A stretch of DNA of 64,000 nucleotides, from positions 186,001-250,000 of the forward strand of contig WARS01000047.1 of the NCBI GenBank assembly GCA_008933995.1, in the 5' to 3' direction. The DNA is from Datnioides undecimradiatus. Its lineage: Eukaryota; Chordata; Actinopteri; Lobotiformes; Datnioididae. Shown in pieces: positions 35,156 to 48,459 of the stretch; position 1 is the stretch's first letter, and every line of letters begins with the position of its first letter. The notes below the pieces were generated by a model. That model had not been told where the DNA came from. It searched no databases and saw nothing but the letters and a program-made list of their open reading frames with translations. The translations under genes were made by a program, and so were the position numbers.

Positions 35156-36429
35156 TCGCGCACATACGCAGCGACTGGTGAGACTCTGGTGATTTTTTCG
35201 GGGTTTGCATGTCTAGACGCCACACAGGCGGTAGCAGGCTGGTTCCAGCGGCAGCCAAGTGTCCGAATGCATAATTAACAGGCTGGTTTGGCACCTGACA
35301 GCCTCAGAGGTCACGCTGTCCTCTCCATTAGCTGGGCGCCAATCAGCCTCTGGATCACCTGAGCACGTCCTTGTCCCAACAGCAGATTGCCCAGAGGACA
35401 TCAGTCACATTATACAGCCCAATCAGTGGCTGAGACTCACACAAAGGCCTGTGCAGAGACAGCTAGAGATAGAGTACAGGGGTGCTGTCTCCCAAATGAA
35501 GCTGAGCTGCCACTCAGGGCAGATGGGGCACAAGACAAAGCGCACCCTGCACAAGGATACGACCTTCCGCATGCAGAGGCATTTCTCCAGTGGCACAGAT
35601 CAAAACAAGAGCGGACTGATGAATACCCAGTGATTCAGCCTGACTGATGCTGCCCATGGCAATTAAATTGGTTTCTTTACTCAATGCTGGATATATATTT
35701 ATATGTCTCTTAAATCGTTTTTTTTTCGGCAGTAATTCCACTGATGGGTGCAAATGTGTTTCTTTTAAATGTCAGTCCCTCTCGGGTCAGTATAATTGTG
35801 TTTCGTAAAATGCCACAGCAGGTGTCACCAGCTTTAATTTATCTTGGACATTTTGTGGCATTTGGTCGAGACATGTTGAATACGCTTTGCGATATCAATA
35901 ATATGAAACATTACATGAACTTTTGTTTGAGGACTTAGACCCAACCTCTGCCTGTGACCGGGCGATAGGATTTAAAGCGGGAGCCGGTGCCTCCGTCACC
36001 ACAGTCATATTAGTTCTGCTGCAGTAATACTAAATACTTAAGTCAGCAATACCTTCAGTCTGATGGAGGTTCTAAAGCTACTTCAGGCCGCTCACCAAAC
36101 AAACCATTTGTTCCCACTCAGACAGCAGCTCTAAATCTCTGGGCTCCCATTGACCTGGAACTGGGCCTCAACACAATACTGAAAGACTCCTTTGAGAGGG
36201 CCAGTACGGCAGGCAGGAGCAGGAGGGGTCTGAGGGCGGGGAAGCCGTCCTGGGGTACTGCGAGTTGAGGGTCCCTTAGCTCCTGTTTCCCAGCTTAGAG
36301 TGATCGGCCCAGGGAGATGAAAGACCCTCGGATTCTGTGAACTGAGCTCTAGACAGGTCTCACAGAACTAGCAGTGGTAAGACAGGGCCTCCTTCAAGAC
36401 CACAGAATGACTGCTTTCAATTGGCAGGC

Positions 36430-36720
36430 CTATTGTCTTTCTTAAGAAAGCCGCCGTTTGACTTCTGATAGGAAACAATGCAGTGGATATGTGGCATTGT
36501 TGGGGCTCAATTGAAAGCTTCATTTGGGAGGCTTGAGGCTGTAATGAGATTACAAATTCAACTTTTGTCCCGTTTCATGCTGCGCTGAGTTAAACGGATG
36601 TAACCATAGAACAGCTCCAACTTGAATTTTCAATTTCCGTTAAGTGTGTTTAATTAAGACACGCATTCCTTCAAACTAAGAGAGAGCCTTCGTTTCAGGG
36701 CTCCCATACAGGCTCAGTTT
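36430..36720. promoter_or_regulatory. Candidate conserved non-coding element with P3 homeodomain site
   Basis: Repeat-free sequence containing GTAATGAGATTAC at 36,541-36,553. The inner TAAT-GAG-ATTA fits the TAAT(N3)ATTA palindrome preferred by dimers of paired-type homeodomain proteins with glutamine-50-class specificity. TTTAATTAAG follows about 100 bases later. The enhancer role is inferred. Confidence 0.3.
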
Positions 36721-38005
36721 GACGCACCAACAGCTGTGATCAACTTTTATTGTACTTCTGCCCGGGGTGGATTTTGTACCTGCCCTTATTGCAGACAGAG
36801 CTCTGGTAAAACTAGCTGAGTTAGGTTGTGTTTTTCTTGTTTTTTGGCAGGCCACATGTGAGCATCTTTGCTCCAGGGGGTGAGCAACCAGGCTAATATC
36901 TCTCTGTTCTAGATGTCAAACACTGTTCCTGCTGCTATTGTTGTAGCTGAACTTACTGGCACATTATTGTAAGATTTATTTGTGAAATTCATTTTGCAAT
37001 CCAAGTCATTTCCTTGATTTTTATTGTTGTGATGATGGACATAGTTGAAGGTTCCTACATGCTGTATATTGCATGGTCTGTAATGCCTTTATTTTGTGTT
37101 CTGATAGAAACTGCATCCCACTTTACAGCTGCCTGTAGCTGGTAGTCATTATTTATCCTGGTGGACTGATGCACCCTAAGAAACCATGGAGTGAAGTGAT
37201 GTTTTAAGAGTCGGATTATGCTTGGACAAGTGGATGGAGCACATTTTCAGACACAGTTCACATATACTTTCTGTTTATTTAACTGCCCTTAAAAAGTATA
37301 TGCTGTTGCATGTGAGACGCAGTATGAACACATTTAGGACTCGCTATTTGATCATGGCATTGCGCCGTGAAGTTAGAACATCTTGCTACTGCGTCCAACG
37401 CAGTACAGCGCAAATTTTAAAGTAAAAAGAAAAAGCATAGGATTGGAAAGCAGCCGTCATTGGTCAATGAGCTGTCATCTGTCTCTGCTCTCTCAGCTCT
37501 GTTGATGTTATGCATCTTCTGCCACATGAAGGATTGTGGGTCAGAATAGCCAGAAAAGCATGCTGGCACAATTACTGAAAAATGCTACACTTAATCTTTT
37601 TCTGGCATACTAAAATGGTGTGGCAGTCTGGGGACTGGAACGCAGCCTCTCTCTCCTGAAAGGCATTGATAGCGTTGCACTTGGTCGTCCACATAAAAAG
37701 TAACAGAAATAGTTGTGTCACCAGTGAAGAATGTGAGCTGAGAGAGAAGTTTAAACCTTCGCTCACCTCTGCACAGCTGACCAATCCTGGTGAGAAGTGG
37801 CCATGAATCTCGGATAGCTGATCTCAAAGTCGGAAAGGAGTGGGAGGAGAAGGTTTCCAAAGCTTTTCAACCGTCCGACAAGGCCTTCTGAAGAAGCGTA
37901 CTGGCAGCTTAAGTCTGCTGTCAGAGCTCTGTTGTTCACCATTCGTGGCTGCCATTGAAGTGAACCAAGTTGCACTGAGGGACGTTAGTTAGGAAGAGTT
38001 CATTG

Positions 38006-38735
38006 CAGTGGTTCCCAAACTTTTCTAGAGCGCCATGATGTCACAACCCCCAATACAACAGGAATGTAACCAGATATCACACTTATTAAGATCTAATGTC
38101 ACCATCTCAGTATTAGGTTAAATAATATAGGCCCATTCTCAGTCACTTAGAATAAAAGCCAACATGTGCTCTGCAGATTAACAGATACATATTTCACTCA
38201 AAATAATTAATAATATTAAATATAACATGTATTTCTTTTAAGAAGGACAAACAAACAAAACAAAACACAAAAATGTTGCAGTGATTTTCACGCGCGTCTG
38301 CTGTTTATGTGGGGAGAGAGAACACTCAATCTGCCAGTCTGACTCCACTGACAGGTGGTTTCTCGTCTTGTTTTTTGTGCATCAGAGATAAAAGAGCCAG
38401 ATCACACATATGTATATGATGTTGGGAATGTGCAATACCACAGCGAAAGTGCTATCAGACAATGATTGACATCCGTCCTCCACAAACAGCCAAACTCTCT
38501 ATCAACAACTGTGAATTAATGAGCCGTTGCTTCATACAGTGATTCTGTTATTGATTGCCTTTTTAAATCTGTTTTGAAAACATACCATAAAATTGTTAAT
38601 GCAAATTGTTGCTGATTTTTTTTTAATGTGCTGAAATGCACAATGAATGAATAATCACACAACTGATGTCACAGGACTCTTGGCCCATCTTTAAGATACC
38701 CCAAGGTGCCACAGCACCCACTTGGAGAGCCACTG
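38006..38735. mobile_element. hAT-like non-autonomous DNA transposon relic
   Basis: The left end is CAGTGGTTCCCAAACTTTTC. The right end read in reverse complement is CAGTGGCTCTCCAAGTGGG. The first 14 aligned positions agree at 12, allowing one gap. CAGTGGTTC-type ends are typical of vertebrate hAT elements. The 8-base flanks GTTCATTG and GCTTAATG match at 5 of 8, consistent with a worn 8-bp target duplication. The 730-base interior has no transposase frame, so it would have depended on another element for movement. Confidence 0.6.
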
Positions 38736-38739
38736 GCTT

Positions 38740-40880
38740 AATGAACGACTCATTTCTGCAGCAGGAGAAGCTATGTGTGACCCGTGGACCAGAACAGAAT
38801 GCAGAAAGACTGAGATGTGTCCATCTAGGACCACGTCCAAACCGAGCAGGCGAAGTCTAAAAATCACCAAATGTCCATTCTGGCATTCTATCAACACTAA
38901 AACTAGCATTTTTACTCCCCAGACAGAACAGAAGCACTGATTTATGCCTGCTCAGACTCAGGTGCTAGGTTGTCATAGTAAAAACAAACCCCTCTGCCGC
39001 CTAAAAGGCTTTCTGTGATTACCCACTGATTGACTTCTCAGTGGAACAGGAATTACTTCACTTGTAAACAGGTGACATCCAGGTGAAGACCAAATTCATG
39101 CCTAGTCAGAAATGGGAAAAACATGTCAGTGAGAACAATATAAGTGTTCGTGGAGAGCAGGAGGTGACGGATCACGACTCGGCAGAGTTCGCTCTGTGTG
39201 TCCCACTCTTTACCGGGTGATGTCGGTGACACATTATTTTGTTGTTTGCCGCTCGAGGAGGAATAAATCTAGAAGTTTTCCCATCATTTTGGTTTTTCAA
39301 GATCTTGTGAAAATGTGTGGTCATTTTCTGCGTGTTTTGAGACTTAGTCGCCTTTCTGTGGATGCAGTTTCAATCCTTTCACCTTTGAGGGTTTTTGTAA
39401 GTCAGAGCTCATCTTTCGGCGAGTACAACTGTAACAAGCATTACATGGTACCCCATTATGTATCCACACCTTTGTGGGAGCAGACAAATCCATTCTGGAG
39501 CCATCAATGCCCACATAAGCAGAATCATCTCTTTGGGTAACAAATGAGAGTGGACCACACAGCCCCTCTGGCCTCTCTGGCCTAGTTTCCTTTTGCTTTC
39601 CCAGCCAAGAGTTTCTTCATGGAGCTCTGCCCATGCTCCCATCCTACTTGTCTGTCAGCTAGAGAGATGTGGAGGTTTTGTTTTTAGTTTGAAAGTGTCT
39701 TTAATCCTCTCACAAGTCTGAAAGCAGTTGGCCGGTCAATCTTGATCATGTGATGAAGGGTTTCTTTTTGTTCCTGTTTGAAGATATAGATGTGGATTAA
39801 TGGTAAGTGCACCATAAAGAGGTTGGCGGTTAAAATGTATGTAAAGAGACTCTTCTGGAGGAAGGATGTGCTTCACTATAGAACATAAACCATACGATTT
39901 GCATGATAAAATGTTTTTTGGATCTGTTGATGTGGACCTGAAGCCAGTTAGATGCAGACATTCTCAGTGCCCAAAGTATGTGATGATTGTGTCTCATTTG
40001 AGTAGAGCATATAAAACCTCCTTATCAGTTAACCAAATTAAGATGTCTTCACTTATTCATACATATAACACACATGTGTGCACCCACACGCACACAGCCC
40101 AATTAGCTGCAGTGGCCTGTCCTATTAACATTCCAATGAAGAGCGCTGTCAGTCTGTAACATGCAGAGAGGGATGATCTTCTGTCTCAAGAGAAACCACA
40201 CACGGAGAAAGGCCGACGCTTGAATTCACAAATGACACATAATAAAGAGCAAAGACAGGAAAAAGAAACGTGGCTAAAAAGGCATCAATACGCTGACACC
40301 CACATCAATATTAAACAAACTATCCTGGACACACTTTGCAACACTATCTCATGAGTGCTGCACAAATGTGATTGCGCTATTGACAACGCAAGTTAAAGCG
40401 GAACCTTACTTAACTGCAGCGAGAGAACAAAATGTAATAAACCGATCGTTTTGGCCTGCATGAATTAGATTCTGCCAATTTATACTCAACTAGTTAAAGG
40501 ATGGAAATTAAAAAAAAAACAAACAGTTATTTATGTAAATGAAAACTGTTTTAGGGAGAGAGATAATATCACAGCTACTGGTTTTGAAAGTGGTAATAAA
40601 AGTCTGGTCAATTCCAGTGAGGCTAATGTTTTTATTTCGAAGCGCTAGAAACATTTTTGAATTTTCTTTTTTTTTTCACAAGCAAGTATTCTGCAAACAG
40701 GCACAGCTACATTGCGAAAACATTAAAAAAAAACATTTTGCAAAAGTGCAAATATCCACTACAATCTAATGTCAGAGGGTTATGTGAAGAGTCACTGAGT
40801 GCACCAACATTTGGTGGACACTGTCAATCTTCAGTTAGTCACTTGTCATGAATGTTAACAGATGGGGAAGATGGCGTCAA
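38740..40880. other. Non-coding, unassigned
   Basis: Complex sequence without long microsatellites. Open frames of up to 114 codons (39,196-39,540) lack recognisable motifs. Nothing further is identified. Confidence 0.55.
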
Positions 40881-41110
40881 TGAAAGTAAGTGCTAGACAT
40901 TTTACGAGATGTGTATGTACAGTACAATTAATGTAAATCTAGTGAAAGCAGAGTATTAGCTTAGCTTAGCACAAAGACTGGAAACACAGGGAAATAGCTA
41001 GCCTGTCTCTAGCTGACAGAGGTTATTACAGTCACGTAGCAGCACCTCTGAGGCAAATTAACACACTGTGTCTTGTCCGTACAAGGTTTGGAGCTAACAG
41101 CAAATCAAAT
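40880..41110 (-). repeat. Dispersed teleost repeat relic (CTAAGCTAAGCTAA type)
   Basis: ATTAGCTTAGCTTAGCACAA, AAGACTGGAAACACAGGGAA and ATAGCTAGCCTGTCTC are the reverse complement of a phrase I recall as extremely common in percomorph genomes (TTTCCAGTCTTTATGCTAAG and onward). The left flank with a TCGTAAAATGTC-like sequence on the reverse strand would be its 3' part. The class is not assigned and the ends are approximate. Confidence 0.65.
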
Positions 41111-41552
41111 ATCATATAGATCCTGCTTTGACAAAAACAAAAAAACAGTGTAAAGGCTCATTTTCTGATGAGGTTGGCAGGTTTCCTGGTCTAAAACCTG
41201 ATGAGGACATTTTATTCATCCAAACCATTCAGTTTAGCAGTAAACATACTTTTCATGAAAGTTTAAATAGAGAGCTTGGTAATATTCAGCCTGTGAAAAT
41301 TGGACTGCTGTGACGGCAATGTGTCTGAAATGCGCATGAGGATATAATATAAACATAATTTATCATCTGTCACAAAACAGTGACTCCTTTGGCTTCTTTG
41401 GCCTCCTGAAAAACACCACTCCCACTATAAAAAAAGGTCTTTATCAGCTCTGTTTTGTCACATGGTAGCGTCACAACAGGACAACAGGACAACCAGCAAA
41501 CAGCAACCTCTCTGCTGTGTGACATGACTGTACAATTTTTCATTTATTTCTT

Positions 41553-41574
41553 TGTGTGTGTGTGTGCGTGTGTG
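41553..41574. repeat. (TG)n microsatellite
   Basis: TG array with one C interruption. Confidence 0.9.
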
Positions 41575-42206
41575 GCTGTATGTGTGGCTCCGCTGAATAT
41601 ATGTTGTGTCACAGGATAGCCTCCTGGGCCAGGGCTTTATTTACTGACCGGGTTTGGTGTGTGTAGTGGGAACACAGCCCGCCACAGATCACTACACGAC
41701 CTTAATTATGTTATCAGTCAACTCCGGGTGTAAATATCCCAGAGAACGTATTGGGCCCCGGTGGGAAACATGCGCACATCACAAAAACACACGCAGACAC
41801 ACAGCAACTCACAAAACTCTGTCAAACGCATCCAGTCCTTTAGTCAGCATCAATCACAATCTATTTCTGCCCTCTGACTGATGTGCCTGTGTGATCAATA
41901 TGTCTGTGCAGGTACAGTGTACTTCTTATTTACAATCTGAGCGTCTCACCAGGTCTCAGACAAAAAGAAAGGGGGAGGGCGACAAGAGGAGAAATCAAAT
42001 GAAACCTCACTGCAACGGATAAGTGCAGGGAGGAGGCTGAGACAGATAGATACACAGTGGGTGAAGGAGGGAGAGGAACGGAGATATGGGAAAGAAACAG
42101 TTCAATCATTGAACAAAGTAGCAGCGTCTCAAGGACTACTCTAGGCAGAGCTGCTCTGTCACAGATGTAACATTTATCACACACGTACAGTACGCACACA
42201 AACACT

Positions 42207-42224
42207 CACACACACACACAGACA
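42207..42224. repeat. (CA)n microsatellite
   Basis: Short CA array; impure CA sequence precedes it from about 42,178. Confidence 0.85.
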
Positions 42225-42579
42225 CCTCCTGACGTGCTTCAGCATGAGTAGGACTGTCAGAGTCAGTGTTGTTTATCCATGGCGTATATATGAAATATGG
42301 AGCACGGCTGTGTCAGGCAGCCCGAAGCAATAGAGCCTGTATCTGTGGGATAAATAAACGTCCCGTGCCACAGAGAGTTCAGGTTTGTTTTCAGAGGACG
42401 TACTGGCCAACACTGTTGTTTTGGCTCTGAGGACCTGCCTGGACCCATGCTGCAATAATAACTCACTCCTGAGATAACTTTCAATATTTTCACCGCCGCC
42501 GCTGAATAACAAACAAATGAGAGAGCCAAGTATCAGGTATCACAGAGCACTAGCCATCCGCCGCTCTCCTCTGGACGTC

Positions 42580-42960
42580 GAGAGGTCGGAGCCCGTTTTA
42601 ATTAAATTCAAGTCATCCGTGATTTATTCCTGAAGTCGATCAGTGATCTCCGCTCCGCAGCTCAATGAGAAAAATGTGCAGATTGAATGTGTTGCACAAT
42701 TTTTATGACTTAATAAACAGGTCGGCGGCTTCCGATACCTGCCACAAACAGTGAAGACATATCTGAAACGGTGCATTTTGTCTCTGCCTTAATGATGCGT
42801 ATATTTGTCTCAGTGGTGCGTTCGCTGATCTGTAGCCAGTATTTTAGTGTCACTGGCCTCGCCGCCGTGACAGAGTAATTACTATGTGTGCGACCCTCTC
42901 CCATCCTGTGCTGTCCTGCCTAATTGTGGTTGTCACCACGACTTCCATTTAGCTCCAGAT
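42580..42960. promoter_or_regulatory. Candidate conserved non-coding element
   Basis: Repeat-free complex stretch with TTTTAATTAAATTC near 42,596, the palindrome AGTAATTACT at 42,874-42,883 and CCTAATTGTGGTTG near 42,920. It contains scattered CpGs despite being AT-moderate, which is unusual for decayed neutral DNA. Judged by eye only. Confidence 0.25.
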
Positions 42961-43199
42961 AAGAAACCGCTGGATGCCGGTACACGCAGACTTAAGTCCC
43001 TTTTCACAGAGGGCACATCAGGAAGATAAATGTGTTTACTAATAACTCTTTCACAGCCTCAATTCAGGCTGTTTAATGCCTGCTGGCTGGTGACTCATTC
43101 TCATCAGCGCAGGACAGGCCGAGGTGTGATATTACAGTGGTGTGTAGATTGGTATATATAGTTTGTAACAGAAGGCAGCGATGGAAGGGCTTTGTGACA

Positions 43200-43213
43200 T
43201 TTTTTTTTTTTTT
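43200..43213. repeat. Poly-T run (14)
   Basis: Homopolymer T. Confidence 0.8.
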
Positions 43214-43534
43214 AAGGGAGACAAATTTGGCACAAAAACATGCACCAGTGCAAAAGACTGTGCTCGTTATGTTTTCCTCGCACGCATCCAACAGCACACA
43301 ATGCAGTGATGACCTGTGTGGAAACGTGTGCATGCATGTGCCTGTAGTGATGGATAATGAGTCCTCTGACCCCTCGTCGTGAATGAGGCCTACCAGAAAA
43401 ATGCACCATTAAACCCTGAGATTATATAAAGAGCCTTACATAAAGGTTGGAGCTAGCTAAAAATACAGGACCCAGTGGTCTTCACCCTATATATAGATCT
43501 GCCAGTGAATTATTCAATACAAGTGAAGACTGAC

Positions 43535-43547
43535 AAAAAAAAAAAAA
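43535..43547. repeat. Poly-A run (13)
   Basis: Homopolymer A. Confidence 0.8.
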
Positions 43548-43883
43548 TACACAAATTTACGCAACAACTCAAGTACGAAGCCCGCCTGCCTGCTGAGATT
43601 TGAGGTCACCACTGTAAAGTGGTTTGAGCAAAGTTTGCAGTTGTAGTTTTTAGCAGGCAGTAAAAGGCAGGGAGAGGTGAAACAGAGCCGGAGATAAGCA
43701 GGTGAGTCTGGCTGCGGAGCAGAGATAAAAGACAGATTCATGTTTTGTTTTCATTTTTCTGTTTGGTTCACTTTGCTCAAAATGTAACTGTTGGTGGCTG
43801 TTTGTGATTCTGCTGATACGAAAGACCCTCTTTGCAACCCACTGTACGGTCCACAGGTTGTCTGGAACAATGAAGTGTGCATG

Positions 43884-43902
43884 TTCAATTTTTAAAATTG
43901 AA
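43884..43902. other. Near-perfect AT palindrome
   Basis: TTCAATTTT, one T, then AAAATTGAA: nine-base arms that are exact reverse complements. Confidence 0.5.
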
Positions 43903-44620
43903 TTTTCTTCTTCAAAGAACTGGACAACAACAGCAGAGGTAGATGTGGTTTCTCAAAGTAACTGCCTGACCTTGCTGCACCGGGGAGGAATTCATCAGCT
44001 GTTGGCATTTTCTCAGCAGGAGCTTTCTTTTATGCAAACATGAAGCCTGTGCCCACAGGCCACCAACACCACTGGCTCATAAACACCCACTGAATGCGAA
44101 TCATTACATATTTATCTGAACATGTGAACCCTTAAACAAGCACACACGAGTTATTTTCTATCTGTCACCCTTTCTGTTTCCCATGCACACGCATACGCAA
44201 ATATTAACACATACAGGCAAATGAGAGAAGGCCACTCCTCCCCTCCCCCCCTTGTTTTTGTTTGTTGTTTTACTCTGCCACAGTTTTAAAAAGGACGCCC
44301 TGTGTTGGTCTTCCTGAACTGGCATTAATGTAACTAAGCAGGAAAAGTCCAAAACTCAAATCGTCCAGGAAACCTGTTGTTACCTCGCCACGCTGCTCGG
44401 ACAACATCTCAACAGCTCGTGTTGTGTATGGGATAGAGAATTTGTTTTTGTGAGCAGTAAGCTGACCCTGGATCTGTGTCCCATACCCAGAGGGGAGCTG
44501 ATGGATGGGATGAGTGGTAGACCACTTGGACAAACTTGAAAGCCCTCTTTCTTGGACCCTGGTGGGTCTGTTTGTCACAGCTCTGAACACTCTGTTTGAC
44601 TCTGTTTGGATGTACAGTAT

Positions 44621-44622
<2 letters not shown>

Positions 44623-44657
<35 letters not shown>
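44623..44657. repeat. (TG)n microsatellite
   Basis: TG array with a C interruption near its right end. Confidence 0.9.
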
Positions 44658-45176
44658 CATGCTAAGATCCTGGCATGAGTTTTCCCTACAACCAAAGACT
44701 GTGGATATAGAGAGATCCTTTTGATCTGGTTTGTGGCGGTGCAAATGAGACATCCAGGGGCGAGTCTGGAAAAAGGAACAGAAACAGTTCCCTTCTTCTC
44801 TTGGTGTGAGCGGCTCTGCAGGTAATGTCCCTCATGCTCTTGATAATTCAGGCATGACTGCAGCGTCCTATAAGTCAGGACAGGGCAAGGTGAAACGACT
44901 CTTTGACATAAGATGTTTACTTATTTACTTAGTACTAAACTTCGTAATAAGGGTGCACAAATTTTTAAAAGTGAGTCAACCTAAAAGTGTCCTTTGCTGT
45001 AGGAAAGTGTCTTAGAGCACAAGAGACTTTGGGTAGAAAGAAAAAAATATTTTGGGAACATTTTAGGAGCCATAATGGTTAGCAGAGTGGGCAATCCACT
45101 GAAACTTTCCATCTGGATCTCATCACAGGCAGGCAGAGAGTGGCTTGCTCTTACTGCGGTGACTGAACTCACCACT

Positions 45177-45215
45177 CACACACGCACGCACACACACACA
45201 CACACGCACACACAC
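45177..45215. repeat. (CA)n microsatellite
   Basis: CA array with three G interruptions. Confidence 0.9.
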
Positions 45216-46734
45216 TCATACGATGACTCATCCTCGACAGGAAAGGGAAGTGGTGTGCAGCTGAAACATGTATAACTGTACCTAAAATTAATTGTTGCAT
45301 CCTAAAATCAGAGTTTAAAAGTCATGCTAACCACGCACAGGCATTCTTCGGTGGGGCTCGGCCTCATTGACATACAGTGCGGCTGCCGTTGTGCAACGTG
45401 CAAGTGGCTCCATTCATACTTTCATGACAGAAACAGTTGTAAACTCTGTTGTTGTGACTGAAATGAATAAAAGTGAGGTTTTAGCTCTAGACTGAAAGAA
45501 GATCGTCTCCCCCTTCTTTGCTCCCTCACCGTATCCTTCAACCTTCTTCCCTTCCTCCTTCTGGCAAAATTACAATCCTCATTACAGACTTTTTTGGAAT
45601 ATATCAATTATGGCGGGTACGCACTTCGGTTATCGCCTGGTGCAAATTCAATCCTTACAGCTCACCATATGCTAGCTGAAACCATGCGATCCAGTGGCTC
45701 TGCAGCAACCCGGCTATTTATTGACCACCTGTTCTGCTGGCTCTAAAAGCATATAAACAATCTCATAAATTTTGATGAAAACTATATTTGTACGGAGGAA
45801 AAAAAATATCTAATAAAAATGATGAGAAGTGTTGCTTTAAAGTTTACCAGTCAATAGCGTTGGTACACTTCATTATAGACACAGCATGCATGCCTACTTA
45901 CATTACACGTACATGCACATTACACAGAGAAAGTGGCTAAATATAGATTCGACTGTGCGTTGCTCTGTGATCTTTAACAGAAACATTTGTCCCTCCTGAG
46001 AAGGTGAGGGCTGCATCCACAGAAACTGGTATATGTGAACATTTATCAGGAAGAAATTAGAGAGGAGAGAGCAAGACAGGTGGAAAACATCGACTCTGTT
46101 TGCTCTTTACGCAGCCACTTGACTTCAAACAGCGCACTCTGCTCTCCTTTTTTTTTTATAGAAAGCCCTTACAGAAAGATAAGAAAGAAGATAGTGGGGG
46201 AAACACTACATTAAGCCTGCAAAGAGGGCAGAAGTCCTTGTTGTATGAAAGAGGCAGTGAAATAGATTCTGAGAAAGGAGATGAGGGGAGATGCTCTCCT
46301 CTTCAGCCACAGTACTTTCCTGAAAGATATATAATTGTATGGACCATCAAAGAGCTCCTTCCCACTCACATCCTGCTTGCTATAATTAGACCTGTGCTCT
46401 CTCTGGCTGCCACCACCAACTTTGGGAACCTCTCTCTGCCTTGAGCCGGCACAAACACTGGTCTGGGGTCACATTTAGAGCTTCCCTTCCAGAGGATGGG
46501 GAAGTTCTTTGAGGAGGGAGCTCTGATCTTGCATCTCATGCCTCAGGCAGCGTTTATCTGGAGAGTGGGACGAGCTAGTTGATGGGAACCGTGGGGACTC
46601 CAGATCAGCTCTGGCCAGCAGTCATTAGGAAGGTAGGAGAGCGAGGTGGAAAAACACTCCGCTAACAACCACATGGCCTCAGTCACACAGACCCCATCCA
46701 GCAGCCCCTTCTGACCCCTCATAACTCATGCATC

Positions 46735-46760
46735 CACACACACACGCACACGCACACACA
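46735..46760. repeat. (CA)n microsatellite
   Basis: CA array with two G interruptions. Confidence 0.85.
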
Positions 46761-47265
46761 CTTCAGATCCTTAAAGAGGGCATAACAGTCCAACAGTTAG
46801 GAAAAACAACTGTGTGACCTGCAGCAGAGTAAATTCCCATGTATCTAGTGTGACGTGTGTATGTGTGTGCGTGGACGCATATGTGCTTGCATACGCTTGT
46901 GTGTGTGTGTGAGAGAGAGGTGGAGTTGAGCCTTTTCTATAGAGCAAAAGCAAACAGTCCATAAAGAGGCCCTGCCACTCTCCCATTTCAATGTAAATGA
47001 GTCTGACTCTGTTAGGGGGTTAAAGAACTCTCTAGGGGCCTGGCGACTACCACCACTGGGGTCACACATGCACATGCACACACACACGCAGAAACACGCA
47101 ACACACAAACACACAGGCACAAACATGCATGCACACACACAAATTCTGAAGGCAAGAGGCCCAGATAAAGAGCTCAGAGAGCCTGTCAGAGTGTCAGCTC
47201 CCATTAGGCCAAAGGCTGTTGTGTGTGTGTGCAGGCAGGCGTACTGCTTTTTACATTTCATTCAG

Positions 47266-47282
47266 CACACACACACACACAC
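47266..47282. repeat. (CA)n microsatellite
   Basis: Short CA array. Impure CA sequence also occurs at about 47,066-47,142. Confidence 0.85.
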
Positions 47283-48459
47283 TCTTTTTCTCATACACAC
47301 ATCCTCCCAGAGCCGCCCCGCCTGGCTGACATGCTGTTTCAGACAAGACGCACAAAAGACAACGGAACCCGCCTGAAAAGACAGACATCTCCTACATTTC
47401 CTACATCACACACAGAGGGGAAAAAGAGAGGAAACAAAACGAGCTCTAAATGATTTTAGATGAGCTGAGGCTGCGCTGAAAAATGCGGGCGCTCTCAAGG
47501 ATTCCCTACATGATTAACCTCTCAGCGAAGAAAAAAAGTCAACTTTGACAGGAGCGATGCAGTTTAAGTTTCCAGAAACGTCAGAGTGCGCTATTTATTT
47601 GTCATGGCAATGTAAACTGTGATGTCATGCATTATTATACAGTAACTGAGTGGAGAGCGGAGAGCAAACCACATCAGAGAGAGGGAGACTCAGAGAGGCA
47701 GCGTAACCTTGGCGACCTACACAATTAGTGCTGCACTCCCTTGGCTGCCTGTGGCCAGCAAGTTGTGTAGAGCAGGATGGGGCTGTTAGGACACAAACAG
47801 AGAGGACAGGAGGGCTGATCTCCTCCCACAGAGCCCTCAGAAGCACATTACAACCTGAGGAGGAGGGGAAGCACAACAACAACCCGGAGGGAGAGGAAAG
47901 ATAAAGAAAGAGAGAGTGAGGAGGAGAAGAGGGAGCCCATGCTCGAGCCAAACTCCGCTAAATAAAGACGTACACACCCCGCATGTCTCCAGCCGTGTGT
48001 GTCCTGATTCAGCTGACTCAGGCAGGTGTGTCAGTGTGTTACAGCCTAAAGCACTGGCATGCTCAGGCAGCAATATCACCTCTACCCACATAATAAAAAG
48101 TGTCAACGATAAACAGAATGCCTGGAATGACTTTGTAGTGCTTTTTCTTGTATAGATCCCTGGTTCTTTAGATCTTGCCCCTCTTGTCCTCCATCGAAGT
48201 CTTTCATGTCCAAAGCAGAGGCTGACAGCTGTTGCTAAAAACAGTCATCTGCGCTTGATCTACGGGGAACTCCAGCCACCACAGAGCATTCATCCTATAC
48301 TCACACACGGCTAGTCATGCTACTGACACACAACTCAGTCTGCCTCTCCTGCCTAATCACTCCTTCTGTTCAAAAGCTTGAAACCACAGCCCAGACCCCC
48401 TTGGGCAAGAGACTGATTCGCAAGCACACAGTCAGTCTTTCTCGTACACATGCTCAGAG

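Larger units (their letters stand above)
33970..38000. other. Non-coding, microsatellites and one enhancer-like stretch
   Basis: Three CA arrays, GGT and GATA short repeats, and a 9-bp hairpin at 34,143. The 36,430-36,720 part is repeat-free and includes a TAAT(N3)ATTA site. The 37,600-37,980 part is ordinary unique-looking sequence. No exon is recognised. Confidence 0.55.
41110..48450. other. Non-coding, microsatellite-rich
   Basis: Eight CA/TG arrays, T and A runs, and the enhancer-like stretch at 42,580-42,960. No exon is supported; histidine/threonine or cysteine/valine-rich frames are CA/TG translations. Confidence 0.55.
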
